Shown here in pieces: positions 17,416-27,033 of a stretch of 52,337 bases of DNA. Within the stretch, counting starts at the first letter, position 1. Each line of letters opens with the position of its first letter. A program made the position numbers and the translations under genes. Source of the DNA: Polaribacter sp. (GTDB lineage: Bacteria > Bacteroidota > Bacteroidia > Flavobacteriales > Flavobacteriaceae). Under the pieces are notes generated by a model that was given only the letters and a program-made list of their open reading frames with translations, was not told the DNA's origin and did no database searches. The stretch covers positions 1-52,337 of the forward strand of contig JAQXEU010000011.1 of NCBI GenBank assembly GCA_029250685.1, read 5' to 3'.

Positions 17416-19176
17416 ATGAAAAGTCCAAAGCTACTATTTGATTTTATTTATAATCAACAAGAAAAATTTCCTCAAGATAAATGTTATGTTTATAAAAAAA
17501 ATGATGATTGGCTATCAGTATCTACACAAGAATTTATAGAAAAAGCCAATATTGCAAGTAGGGCATTATTAAATCTAGGAGTAAAACCAAACGATAAAAT
17601 TGCTGTCATCAGTTCAAATAACAGACCAGAATGGCACATTTTAGATATTGGAACCTTACAACTTGGAGCACAAAATGTACCAATTTATCCAACTTTAGCA
17701 GAGAAAGATTACGAATATATTATCAATCATTCTGATGCGGTATATTGTTTTGTTTCTGATAAGGAGTTGTTAGCAAAAATCAATGCAATTAAAGGTAAAA
17801 CAAAATTAAAAGAGGTTTTTACATTTGATGATATAAATCCGAAAACGAATTGGAATTCATTTTTAGAATTAGGAAAATCAAACGAAAACCAACCTTTAGT
17901 TGAAGAACTTAAAAAAAAGGTTAAAACTGATGACTTGGCAACTATTATTTATACTTCTGGTACAACAGGAACACCAAAAGGTGTAATGTTGTCACATAGA
18001 AATATTGTAGAAAACACACTAGTAAGTGCCGACGCATTAGATTTAAAAGGTACTCATCATAGAGTTGTAAGCTATTTACCAATCAACCATATTTTCGAGC
18101 GTTTTGCTTCTTATTATTATCATTTAATGGGATTTGAAGTTCATTTTGCAGAATCAATTGATAAATTAGGAGATAACTTAAAAGAAATTCAACCACATTT
18201 TATGCCAGTTGTTCCTAGGTTAGTAGAAAAAGTTTTTGATAAAATTGTAGCAAAAGGGAGGGAACTTTCAGGAATAAAAAGAGTATTGTTCTTTTTATCT
18301 TTAGAACTAGCAGAAAACTACAAGCCATATAATAAAAATAGATGGTTTTATTACTTTAAACTAAAAATTGCACGTAAACTTGTTTTCAGCCAATGGAAAA
18401 AAGCTTTAGGTGGTAACTTACGTTTTATGGTTTCTGGAAGTGCTCCATTACAAGAGCGATTAATAACCATATTTACCGCAGCAGGAATTCCAATTTTTGA
18501 AGGTTATGGTATGACTGAAACTTCGCCTGGAGTTTCAATTAATGATCTAAGAAATGGCGGATTTAAGGTAGGAACTGTTGGAAAAGCTTTAAAAGGAATT
18601 GAAATTAAAATTGCAAATGATGGGGAAATTTTAGTAAAAGGCTCAAACATAATGCTTGGTTATTACAAGAACGATGAATTGACAAATGAAACCATTATTG
18701 ATGGTTACATACACACTGGAGACATTGGAGTTATTGATAAAGATGGATTTTTAAAAATTACAGATCGAAAAAAAGAAATGTTTAAAACTTCTGGTGGTAA
18801 ATATATTGCTCCAGCTGTATTAGAAAGTGCTTTAAAACAGTCTCGCTTTATAGAACAAATAATGGTAATAGGTGAAAGTGAAAAAATGCCAGCAGCATTA
18901 ATTCAAGTTAATTTTGATTTTGTGAATGAATGGGCAAAAAGAAAAGGGCATATAATTAAAGATGTTTCTACAGATTTAAACCTTGGTTTTAGAATACAAA
19001 AAGAAATAAACATTTGTAATGCTGATTTTGGTAATTGGGAGAAGATTAAAAAGTTTGAAATTACGCCAGAAGAATGGACTATTGAAGATGGTTTATTAAC
19101 TCCAACAATGAAAATGAAACGAAAAAACATCAAAGAAAAATACAAACATTTATATCAAAAAATTTACAACTCTTAA
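17416..19176 (+). CDS. long-chain acyl-CoA synthetase, AMP-binding family (copy 1)
   Basis: Activates fatty acids to acyl-CoA through an acyl-adenylate. The 586-residue protein has the P-loop IIYTSGTTGTPKG (about 176-188), EGYGMTETSPG (about 362), the TGDIG hinge-region motif and DRKKEMFKTSGGKYIAP. The C-terminal TPTMKMKRKNI holds the likely catalytic lysine region. Conserved Trp/Tyr spacing is typical of bacterial long-chain (FadD15-like) enzymes rather than acetyl-CoA synthetase. I start at the ATG at 17416; a GTG at 17359 lies in a terminator. A second, closely related gene follows after 75 bases, suggesting tandem duplication; the two may differ in chain length or expression. Confidence 0.92.
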   Translation: MKSPKLLFDFIYNQQEKFPQDKCYVYKKNDDWLSVSTQEFIEKANIASRALLNLGVKPNDKIAVISSNNRPEWHILDIGTLQLGAQNVPIYPTLAEKDYEYIINHSDAVYCFVSDKELLAKINAIKGKTKLKEVFTFDDINPKTNWNSFLELGKSNENQPLVEELKKKVKTDDLATIIYTSGTTGTPKGVMLSHRNIVENTLVSADALDLKGTHHRVVSYLPINHIFERFASYYYHLMGFEVHFAESIDKLGDNLKEIQPHFMPVVPRLVEKVFDKIVAKGRELSGIKRVLFFLSLELAENYKPYNKNRWFYYFKLKIARKLVFSQWKKALGGNLRFMVSGSAPLQERLITIFTAAGIPIFEGYGMTETSPGVSINDLRNGGFKVGTVGKALKGIEIKIANDGEILVKGSNIMLGYYKNDELTNETIIDGYIHTGDIGVIDKDGFLKITDRKKEMFKTSGGKYIAPAVLESALKQSRFIEQIMVIGESEKMPAALIQVNFDFVNEWAKRKGHIIKDVSTDLNLGFRIQKEINICNADFGNWEKIKKFEITPEEWTIEDGLLTPTMKMKRKNIKEKYKHLYQKIYNS

Positions 19177-19251
19177 AAAAACAACTGTTTGAATTTCGTT
19201 TGTCAGATCAATTGAATTTTTATACTTTGCAATACTACAAACAGTTATTTT

Positions 19252-21024
19252 ATGTCAGCTACAATTACACGATTATTCGATTTTCCATATTACCAATTAG
19301 AGAAGTACAATCTTACAAAAGCATTAACTTCGTTTAAAGATGGAGAATGGAATTCAATTAGCACAAAACAATATTTAGATCAAGCAAATCAAATCAGTCG
19401 TGGTTTATTGCGTTTGGGCATAAATAAAGACGATAAAATTGCCGTAATTTCTTCTACAAACAGAACAGAATGGAATATCATGGATATTGGTATTTTACAA
19501 TTAGGAGCACAAAACGTTCCTATTTATCCAACAATTTCTAAAGAAGATTATGAATATGTTTTAAATCATTCTGGAGCAATTTATTGTTTTGTTTCTGATG
19601 AATCAATTTTAGAAAAATTAAATCAAGTAAAAGGAAATACGCAATTAAAAGGCGTTTACACTTTTGATGACATTAAAGGAGAGCATAATTGGGCAGAAGT
19701 TTTACAACTAGGTAGCGATGAAAGCAATCAACCTGAAGTTGAAAATTATAAAAAAGCAGTAACTTCTGATGATTTAGCAACTTTAATTTATACTTCTGGA
19801 ACAACTGGAAAACCAAAAGGCGTTATGTTATCGCACGGAAATATTGTTTCTAATGTGTTAGCAAGTGAAAAAAGAGTTCCATTAGTTAGCGGAGAAAGTC
19901 AAGCACTAAGTTTCTTACCGATTTGCCATATTTTTGAAAGAATGATTTTATATCTATATCAATATTGTGGTGTTGAAATTTATTTTGCTGAATCTATTGA
20001 AAAAATGAGTGATAATTTAAAAGAAATTAAACCTCATGTTATGACTGCTGTTCCGAGATTGTACGAAAAAGTATTCGATAAAATTTATGGTCGCGGAGCA
20101 GACTTAAAAGGAATCAAACAGAAATTATTTTATTGGGCGATTGATATTGCTTTACAATACGAACCTTATGGAGCTAATGGTTGGTGGTATGAGAAAAAAT
20201 TAGGGTTCGCTAGAAAATTAATTTTATCTAAAATAAAAGATGGTTTAGGTGGAAGGTTAGATTTAATGGTTTCTGGGAGTGCTGCTTTACAACCAAGATT
20301 AACACGTTTTTTTGCTGCCGCAGAAATGCCAATTATGGAAGGTTACGGTTTAACAGAAACTTCGCCAGTAATATCTGTTAACGATCAAAGAAATGGTGGA
20401 TTTAAAGTTGGCACTGTTGGTCGAATTATTGATGGCGTTGAAGTTAAAATTGCTGATGACGGAGAAATCTTAGCAAAAGGACCAAACATTATGTTAGGTT
20501 ATTATAAAGACCCTGAAAAAACTGCTGAAGTGATGACTGAACATTATTTCCATACAGGAGATATTGGAGAAGTTTCTCATGATGGGTTTTTAAAAATTAC
20601 AGACCGTAAAAAAGAAATGTTTAAAACTTCGGGAGGAAAATATGTTGCTCCTGCTCTAATTGAAAACGAGTTAAAACAGTCTCGTTTTATAGAGCAAGTA
20701 ATGGTAATTGGAGAAAATGAAAAAATGCCAGCAGCTTTAATTCAACCTAATTTTGAATTTGTAAAAGAATGGGCACAAAGACATGATATCGCTCTAGGGA
20801 GTAATGCAGAAATTGCATCAAACAAAAAAGTAATTGAAAGAATTGAAGAAGAAGTTACATTTTGCAATACTAAATTTGGAAAATGGGAAACCGTTAAAAA
20901 GTTTAAATTAACTCCTGAAGAATGGTCTATTGAGGGTGGACATTTAACACCAACTATGAAAATGAAACGAAAAATGATTAAAGAAATCTACAAAGATTTA
21001 TGCGAAAAAATTTATAGAGGATAA
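19252..21024 (+). CDS. long-chain acyl-CoA synthetase, AMP-binding family (copy 2)
   Basis: A 590-residue paralogue of the preceding gene, co-linear over its whole length. The same motifs are present: LIYTSGTTGKPKG (about 178-190), EGYGLTETSP (about 363), TGDIG, and DRKKEMFKTSGGKYVAP. The C-terminus again ends in a TPTMKMKRKMIKE block. Differences from copy 1 cluster in the middle (the acyl-binding tunnel region) and the N-terminus, so substrate range may differ. The 75-base gap holds a TATACTTTG sequence 20-odd bases before the ATG, so it may have its own promoter. A protein fragment follows directly. Confidence 0.93.
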   Translation: MSATITRLFDFPYYQLEKYNLTKALTSFKDGEWNSISTKQYLDQANQISRGLLRLGINKDDKIAVISSTNRTEWNIMDIGILQLGAQNVPIYPTISKEDYEYVLNHSGAIYCFVSDESILEKLNQVKGNTQLKGVYTFDDIKGEHNWAEVLQLGSDESNQPEVENYKKAVTSDDLATLIYTSGTTGKPKGVMLSHGNIVSNVLASEKRVPLVSGESQALSFLPICHIFERMILYLYQYCGVEIYFAESIEKMSDNLKEIKPHVMTAVPRLYEKVFDKIYGRGADLKGIKQKLFYWAIDIALQYEPYGANGWWYEKKLGFARKLILSKIKDGLGGRLDLMVSGSAALQPRLTRFFAAAEMPIMEGYGLTETSPVISVNDQRNGGFKVGTVGRIIDGVEVKIADDGEILAKGPNIMLGYYKDPEKTAEVMTEHYFHTGDIGEVSHDGFLKITDRKKEMFKTSGGKYVAPALIENELKQSRFIEQVMVIGENEKMPAALIQPNFEFVKEWAQRHDIALGSNAEIASNKKVIERIEEEVTFCNTKFGKWETVKKFKLTPEEWSIEGGHLTPTMKMKRKMIKEIYKDLCEKIYRG

Positions 21025-21058
21025 AAAAAATGAATTTATCTACATTAAAAATGATTAC

Positions 21059-21322
21059 ATGCCAGCTGGGAGTTTTTACTCAAATGTAAAAAAGGATAAT
21101 CCAAACTTTTATTACAAAATAGATTACAGAATTTTACCAGGTTATCCAGCAGTTTTCCCAAATGCTTATAGTGCAGATGCAAGTGTAGCAGAAAACATTG
21201 TTGCAAACGCAAATGCAAATACAGTTTTAGCTGGTAGTGGTGCATCAAACGGAAATAAAAGTTTTGCTGAACCAGGAGCATATAGAATGTATGTGCAGTA
21301 TGTTTTATTAGAAGATCAATAA
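21059..21322 (+). CDS. hypothetical 87-residue protein, probably a C-terminal remnant
   Basis: Not recognised. The frame reads as real protein (NPNFYYKIDYRILPGYP, then an Ala/Asn-rich loop and a YRMYVQYVLLEDQ end). The coding-like frame continues upstream of the ATG (FIYIKNDY before MPAGSFY) into the end of the acyl-CoA synthetase, where no start is available. This suggests the 3' end of a larger gene whose front was lost. No signal peptide or membrane segment. It may be translated from the internal ATG, or not at all. Confidence 0.4.
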   Translation: MPAGSFYSNVKKDNPNFYYKIDYRILPGYPAVFPNAYSADASVAENIVANANANTVLAGSGASNGNKSFAEPGAYRMYVQYVLLEDQ

Positions 21323-21402
21323 AAAATTAAGCCTTTATATGGCCTAAAAAAATTGTATAGACCTGCACAGTTTATACGTTATTGTGTGTTAAGGATGCAT
21401 AT

Positions 21403-21433
21403 AAAAGCGTTACCATTTGGTGGCGCTTTTTTT
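21403..21433 (+). terminator. Rho-independent terminator, plus direction
   Basis: AAAAGCGTTACC (21403-21414), loop ATTT, GGTGGCGCTTTT (21419-21430) with two G-T pairs and a T-run. On the minus strand the G-T pairs become mismatches, so it works best in the plus direction, closing the synthetase/fragment transcript. It overlaps the msrA stop. Confidence 0.65.
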
Positions 21434-22088
21434 AATGCTTTAAAGCTCCTTTCTTTAACAACTCTGGAAATTTCTTTTTAAATCGATTTAATCTTGGAAT
21501 AGAAACATTTACGATATAAGAATTGTTAGGGTTTAACTTTTCATAGTTTTGATGATATGCTTCAGCTTCATAGAAACGAACCAACTCTGTAACTTCTGTA
21601 ACTATTTTACCTTTATAATAAGAATCGTTTAAGTCTTTTATAAATGCATTGATGATTATTTTTTCTGAAGCATTTTTATAAAATGCAATTGACCTGTATT
21701 GACTTCCATAATCTGGATGTTGTCCATTTTTTGTTGTTGGATCATGCGAGCCAAAAAATACTTTTACCAAGGTTTTAAAACTTACTTTTTTTGGGTTATA
21801 ATATACCGCAACAGTTTCAGAATGTCCCGTTCTTCCTGTCCCAATTGATTTATATGTTGGATTTTTTGTAAATCCACCAGCATAACCAGAAACTGCTTCT
21901 TCTACTCCATCTACACTTTCAAAAATTGCTTCTACACACCAAAAACATCCACTTGCAAAATAAGCAATTTTCAACTCTCTTTTTTGTGACTTATCAGTTT
22001 GTAAAGTTTCTTTTTTAGCAGAAAATCCAACTAAAATCAACATAAAAGAAACTGCAACGAATACTAAACCTGGCTTTATAATTTTCAT
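21432..22088 (-). CDS. msrA: peptide-methionine (S)-S-oxide reductase MsrA, exported
   Basis: Reduces the S-form of methionine sulfoxide in proteins, repairing oxidative damage. The catalytic motif GCFWC is at residues 47-51 with the reactive Cys at 48; other family motifs are EAVSGYAGG, TGHSETV, FGSHDPT and the HPDYGSQYRS block. An N-terminal hydrophobic segment (about 6-24) looks like a signal peptide or anchor, so this copy works in the periplasm. I start at 22088 (218 residues); an 11-residue longer frame would run into the likely promoter (TATCTTG on the minus strand). It is convergent with the fragment downstream and divergent from dnaX. Confidence 0.95.
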   Translation of the reverse strand: MKIIKPGLVFVAVSFMLILVGFSAKKETLQTDKSQKRELKIAYFASGCFWCVEAIFESVDGVEEAVSGYAGGFTKNPTYKSIGTGRTGHSETVAVYYNPKKVSFKTLVKVFFGSHDPTTKNGQHPDYGSQYRSIAFYKNASEKIIINAFIKDLNDSYYKGKIVTEVTELVRFYEAEAYHQNYEKLNPNNSYIVNVSIPRLNRFKKKFPELLKKGALKH

Positions 22089-22177
22089 AAAAATATTTTC
22101 TAATTTCAATCTTGGTCGCAAGATAAAAAGATTTTATACAATTGTTAAAAACTTTAGGAGCTCAAGGTAAAGATTTG

Positions 22178-22208
22178 TTGTAAAAGAATAACGAGTTACT
22201 TACATTTG
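22178..22208 (+). promoter_or_regulatory. Bacteroidota-type promoter for dnaX
   Basis: TTG (22178-22180), 20-base spacer, TACATTTG (22201-22208), 23 bases before the dnaX ATG. Confidence 0.7.
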
Positions 22209-22231
22209 TTTAGCTAATTTTTAAAGATTTC

Positions 22232-23932
22232 ATGGAGCAATTTATAGTATCTGCACGTAAATATAGACCTCAGGTTTTTGCTGATGTTGTTGGACAACAA
22301 GCAATTACCAATACGCTAGAGAATGCTATAAAAAACAATCATTTAGCACAAGCTTTATTATTTACAGGTCCGCGTGGTGTTGGAAAAACATCGTGTGCAA
22401 GAATATTGGCAAAACAAATAAATCAAGCTGGAGCAGAAATTTCTGAAGATGAGGATTTTGCTTTTAATATTTTTGAATTAGATGCTGCATCAAATAACTC
22501 TGTTGATGACATTAGAAGTTTAACAGATCAGGTTAGAATTCCACCACAAACTGGAAAGTTTAAAGTGTATATTATTGATGAAGTTCACATGTTGTCTCAA
22601 GCTGCTTTTAATGCTTTTTTAAAGACTCTAGAAGAACCACCTGCTCATGCAATATTTATTTTAGCAACTACTGAAAAGCATAAAATAATTCCGACTATTC
22701 TATCACGTTGTCAAATTTTTGACTTCAAAAGAATTAGCGTTTTAGATGCAAAGAACTATTTAAAAGTAATTGCTGAAAAAGAAGAAATTACAGCAGATGA
22801 TGATGCCTTACATATCATTGCTCAGAAAGCTGATGGTGCAATGAGAGACGCGTTATCTATCTTTGATAGAGTTGTAAGTTTTTCTGGAAAAAACTTAACT
22901 AGAGAAGCCGTAACACAAAATTTAAATGTACTAGATTACGATGTGTATTTTAACATCACAGATTTAGTTTTAGAGAATAAAATCCCTGAAGTCTTAGTTG
23001 CATTTAACGAAGTATTATCAAAAGGATTTGAAGGACATCATTTTATAAATGGTTTGGCTTCTCACTTTAGAGATTTATTAGTTGCGAAAGATAAAATTAC
23101 AATTGATTTACTTGAAGTTGGCGATGTTGCTAAAAAGAAATATTTAGAGCAATCTACCAAAGCAAGTGTGCAATTTTTAGTAAGTGCAATCAACAAAGCT
23201 AACGATTGTGATTTGAGTTACAGAACCAGTAAAAATCAACGTTTACTTGTAGAATTAACACTAATGCAAATTGCCTCTATCAATTTTGATGGAGAAAAAA
23301 AAAAGTCAGCTAACTACATAATTCCTGCTACATTTTTCACATCACTTTCACCTATCTCAAAATCAATTGTAAAAACAATTGAAAGTAAAAAAACTGTAAC
23401 CAAAGTAGAAGACCCCAAAGTTCCAATCAAAAAGGTTGCGCCAACGAAACATCCAGTTCTTAAAAATGTAACTAGAAGATCTTCTTCATTATCTTTAAAA
23501 AGTGTTCATCTTAAAAAAGAAGATAAAAAAGAAGTTATATTAGATGAGAATTTCGACAATCACCCAAAAAATGATTTCACACAAAAGGAATTGGAAAAAA
23601 CCTGGAAATTATATCATACAGAATTAATTAAACGTGGTCAAAAAAGCATTGCTGCTACATTTAATGCAGATTTACCGGTTTTAAAAGAAAACTTTGAAAT
23701 CATTTTAACCTTACCAAATACTTTAATGCAAGGGCAAATTGAAAAAGAGAGACCCAATTTATTAAAACACTTAAGAACTACTTTAAACAACTACGGAATT
23801 ACAGTTTCAATTCTTGTAAATGAAACCGTTACCAAAAAGTTCGCTTACACGCCTCAAGAAAAATACGATAAATTGTTGGAGAAAAATCCTGCAATGGCTT
23901 TATTAAAAGAAGTCTTTAAGTTAGGTTTATAG
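22232..23932 (+). CDS. dnaX: DNA polymerase III subunit gamma/tau
   Basis: The clamp-loader ATPase that opens and places the sliding clamp and links polymerases at the fork. The 566-residue protein has Walker A GPRGVGKTS (about 44-52), Walker B with IIDEVHML (about 113), and SRC (sensor/arginine finger, in ILSRCQIF). Between Walker A and LDAASNNSVDDIR the four-Cys zinc module seen in many bacteria is absent; this stretch is short and acidic (SEDEDFAFN). A Lys/Ser-rich linker (about 370-450) leads to a tau-like C-terminal domain. I see no obvious strong slip site for gamma production, but I did not test this fully. Confidence 0.95.
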   Translation: MEQFIVSARKYRPQVFADVVGQQAITNTLENAIKNNHLAQALLFTGPRGVGKTSCARILAKQINQAGAEISEDEDFAFNIFELDAASNNSVDDIRSLTDQVRIPPQTGKFKVYIIDEVHMLSQAAFNAFLKTLEEPPAHAIFILATTEKHKIIPTILSRCQIFDFKRISVLDAKNYLKVIAEKEEITADDDALHIIAQKADGAMRDALSIFDRVVSFSGKNLTREAVTQNLNVLDYDVYFNITDLVLENKIPEVLVAFNEVLSKGFEGHHFINGLASHFRDLLVAKDKITIDLLEVGDVAKKKYLEQSTKASVQFLVSAINKANDCDLSYRTSKNQRLLVELTLMQIASINFDGEKKKSANYIIPATFFTSLSPISKSIVKTIESKKTVTKVEDPKVPIKKVAPTKHPVLKNVTRRSSSLSLKSVHLKKEDKKEVILDENFDNHPKNDFTQKELEKTWKLYHTELIKRGQKSIAATFNADLPVLKENFEIILTLPNTLMQGQIEKERPNLLKHLRTTLNNYGITVSILVNETVTKKFAYTPQEKYDKLLEKNPAMALLKEVFKLGL

Positions 23933-24005
23933 TTTTAATTACACTTAAAAAACTTTGCTGTTAATAGTATTTTTTTATCTTTAGACTTCTAAAAAAATTA
24001 AACAT

Positions 24006-24839
24006 TTGCAAGTATTTAAAAAGATATTAATTGGTATTGCGTTTTCACCAAATTTAAAGGCTAACTTATTTGAAGCAATTAGGATTTCGAATATGTTTAG
24101 AGCTGAATTAGTAGGAGTTCATGTTGGTGATAAATCAGATGAAAAAGAAAAGCAACTTCAACAGTTATTAGATGAAGCCCCAAAATTAGATTCACCCTTA
24201 AAAAGAATTTGGCAGAAAGGAAAACCTGTAGATGTAATTTTAGACACTTGTCATAAAGAAAACATCAACTTGCTAATTCTTGGAGCACTTCAAAAAGAAA
24301 ATTTATATAAGTATTATGTGGGTTCAATTGCACGAGAACTTACTAGAAAAGCGCCTTGTTCTGTTTTATTATTGATAAAACCCTCTGTAAAAAGAATTCC
24401 ATGTAAACATATTGTTGTCAATGGATTAAAAGATGAGAAGACAAAAGATACCATAGAAACTGCTTTTAAAATAGGAAATGACTTAGATTGTAAAAGAATT
24501 ACAATAGTAGAAGAAATCAACAAAGCTGAACTTGATATAAAAGTAAATGATGATGCATCATTACGAAGAGCAAACATTGCAAAAGAACGGGTAAAAAAAC
24601 GAGAAGACTTACGTGTAGAAAAAATTCTAAGCGAAATTGATTGCAAAGACACAGCTTTAAAAATTCAAAGTATTTTTGGACAACGAGGGTATTCAATAGG
24701 TCATTATGCAAAAGTAAAAAGAGCTGATTTATTAATTATGAATGCGCCTTCAAAAACTCGTTTAATAGATCGAATTTTTCCGCATGATATTGAATATATT
24801 TTATCAGAATTACCAACCGACCTTTTAATTGTTAAGTAA
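24006..24839 (+). CDS. universal stress protein, tandem-domain UspA
   Basis: A 277-residue protein made of two UspA-like alpha/beta domains (about 1-125 and 130-277). Domain one ends with a nucleotide-loop pattern G-x2-Q-x9-GS (GALQ...VGSIA), where the second position of the usual G-x2-G-x9-GS/T is Gln. Domain two ends with LIVK and lacks a clear loop. Two-domain Usps bind ATP or AMP and modulate transporters or stress responses. The start is TTG (LQVFKKILIG); no ATG is near. The SulP transporter begins one base after the stop, so both are very likely one transcript. That pairing suggests a role in controlling the transporter (inference). Confidence 0.85.
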   Translation: MQVFKKILIGIAFSPNLKANLFEAIRISNMFRAELVGVHVGDKSDEKEKQLQQLLDEAPKLDSPLKRIWQKGKPVDVILDTCHKENINLLILGALQKENLYKYYVGSIARELTRKAPCSVLLLIKPSVKRIPCKHIVVNGLKDEKTKDTIETAFKIGNDLDCKRITIVEEINKAELDIKVNDDASLRRANIAKERVKKREDLRVEKILSEIDCKDTALKIQSIFGQRGYSIGHYAKVKRADLLIMNAPSKTRLIDRIFPHDIEYILSELPTDLLIVK

Positions 24840-24840
24840 T

Positions 24841-27033
24841 ATGGCTAAAGAAAACTCTTTTAAAATATTCGCAAGAGATATTCCGAAAAATATCTTTTCA
24901 GGTTTTGTGGTTTCTTTGATTGCATTACCCTTAGGATTAGGTTTGGCATTAGCTTCTGGTGCTCCACCAATTTCTGGAATTATTGCTGCAATAATTGGAG
25001 GAATTGTAACTTCTATACTTGGTGGTTCAAATGTCACTATTACTGGACCTGGAAATGGTTTAGTTGTTGTTATTTTAGCTTCAATTACCACATTAGGTGC
25101 TGGTGATATGCAACAAGGATTCTTATATACTTTGGCAGCAATTGTGGTTTCTGGAATTATTATGATAATTCTTGGTTTTTTACGCCTGGGTTCTTTGGGT
25201 GATTTCTTTCCATCATCTGCAATACAAGGAATGTTAGCAGCAATTGGTATCGGAATTTTTGCAAAACAGATTCATGTAATGTTAGGTAATTTAAATGCTA
25301 GAGGAAGCATTATTGAATTAATTTTAAATGTTCCAGAAGGTATAAAATATTATATTACAACAGACAATCAAAGTGTGTTTTATGCAGGAACTGTTGGTGT
25401 TATTAGTTTTCTAATTATGGTGTTCTATAGCAAAATTAGAAATCGATATTTTCAGTTAATTCCTGCTCCCATGTGGATTGTGGTTTTAAGTGTTGGAATG
25501 TATTATTATTTTGATTATTTTTCTGAAATGGCATATCCAATTGATAAAACCTTATTGATTAATTTACCAGATGATATTCTATCAAGTTTTGCTTTTCCTG
25601 ATTTTGGAAAAGTTTTAGAAATGGAATTTATAAGTGCGGTTATTGGCATCACTTTAATTGCAAGTATTGAAAGTTTACTAAGTATAAAAGCTGTTGATAA
25701 GTTAGACCCTCAAAAAAGACGGTCTAATGTAAATAAAGATATTAGAGCATTAGGATTAGCGACTGTAGTTAGCGGTTTTTTAGGCGGATTAAATGTGGTA
25801 ACTGTGATAGCAAGAAGTTCGGTAAATGTTAATAACAAAGGAAGTAACAGATCTGCAAACTTTTTTCATGCTGCATTTTTAGTATTGTTTATTTTATTGT
25901 TTGCAACAGAATTACGTAAGATTCCCTTAGCTGCTTTGGCAGCAATTTTAGTGTATACAGGTTATAAACTAGCTTCGCCAGAGAATATTAAAAAAGTATT
26001 TAAAATTGGAAAAGAACAATTGTTAATTTTTCTAATTACATTAATAGTCACTATTTCAACAAGTTTAATTACTGGTATTATAGTCGGAATACTTTCTACA
26101 TTTATCATTCATATTTTCATCAATAAAGACATTTTATTATTTGTCAGAAACCTATTAAAACCAAACGTTTTAATGTTTAAAGAAGACGGAAAATACTTTG
26201 TTAGTGTCGATAATTTCTCTAGCTTTTTAAACTACACGAAATTAAAATCTAAATTGAATCAAATTCCTGAAAATGAAGAAGTGATTATTGATTTTTCTTT
26301 GTGTGATTTTGTTGATCATTCTGTGATGGAAAACATGAATAGTTATGCAGAAACGTTTAAACGAAAAGGTGGACATTTAGAAATAATTGGCTTGGATAAC
26401 TACTCTACTCGAAGCGAACATCCTTTTGCTTTGCGTAAAAACATTCCGGATTTTATAAAGTCTAAAAAAGACGTTTTAACAAAACGTCAGAAATCTTTAC
26501 AGAAAATTGGAACCGAATTAGATTGGAGTTATTTACCTTCTCAGAAAGAGGAAATTACGCAATTACCAACTTTTGGTTATTTTAAAACGAGACAAATTAA
26601 CAAGGTCTCAAACATTATTTCTAACGGACAATGTTCTCTGTTTGATATTGAGTTTTCTGAAGGAGAAATGATTGCAAAACAGGTGATTAGAGCAAGTATG
26701 TTCTTTATTAAATTAGATAGAAGAGTTCCAGAGTTTACCTTAGATAAAGAAGGGGTTTTCGAATATATTTATCATTTTACAGGTTTTAAAGATATAGAAA
26801 TTGATAATCATCCAGATTTTTCAAAACGTTTTTATTTATCAGGGAAAAATCAAGGAAAAATTAAAGAATTATTCACAGATGAATTGGTTTTATTCTTTGA
26901 AAGCAATCCGTATTATCACATTGAAAGTTCTGAACATGGTTTATTAATTCTTGACAAAGAACGTTTAGCTGGTGTTAAAGAAATTAAAGCTTTAGCTGAT
27001 TTTGGAATCCGATTACAAAAAATAATTTCATAA
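24841..27033 (+). CDS. SulP family anion transporter with STAS and extra C-terminal domain
   Basis: A 730-residue inner-membrane transporter of the SLC26/SulP family (sulfate, bicarbonate or similar anions). The membrane domain begins with the conserved ALPLGLGLALASG stretch (about 22-34) and covers about residues 15-435. A STAS domain follows (about 445-560, with VIIDFSLCDFVDHSVME). A further 150 or so residues (from about 576) are soluble, with GMF-type beta strands, HPDFSKRFYLSGK and ELFTDELVLFF...HGLLIL; I do not recognise this domain with certainty. Substrate unknown. The ATG at 24841 is preferred over a TTG 12 bases earlier. uspA lies one base upstream and the glucosaminidase frame overlaps the stop by one base. 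Confidence 0.9.
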   Translation: MAKENSFKIFARDIPKNIFSGFVVSLIALPLGLGLALASGAPPISGIIAAIIGGIVTSILGGSNVTITGPGNGLVVVILASITTLGAGDMQQGFLYTLAAIVVSGIIMIILGFLRLGSLGDFFPSSAIQGMLAAIGIGIFAKQIHVMLGNLNARGSIIELILNVPEGIKYYITTDNQSVFYAGTVGVISFLIMVFYSKIRNRYFQLIPAPMWIVVLSVGMYYYFDYFSEMAYPIDKTLLINLPDDILSSFAFPDFGKVLEMEFISAVIGITLIASIESLLSIKAVDKLDPQKRRSNVNKDIRALGLATVVSGFLGGLNVVTVIARSSVNVNNKGSNRSANFFHAAFLVLFILLFATELRKIPLAALAAILVYTGYKLASPENIKKVFKIGKEQLLIFLITLIVTISTSLITGIIVGILSTFIIHIFINKDILLFVRNLLKPNVLMFKEDGKYFVSVDNFSSFLNYTKLKSKLNQIPENEEVIIDFSLCDFVDHSVMENMNSYAETFKRKGGHLEIIGLDNYSTRSEHPFALRKNIPDFIKSKKDVLTKRQKSLQKIGTELDWSYLPSQKEEITQLPTFGYFKTRQINKVSNIISNGQCSLFDIEFSEGEMIAKQVIRASMFFIKLDRRVPEFTLDKEGVFEYIYHFTGFKDIEIDNHPDFSKRFYLSGKNQGKIKELFTDELVLFFESNPYYHIESSEHGLLILDKERLAGVKEIKALADFGIRLQKIIS

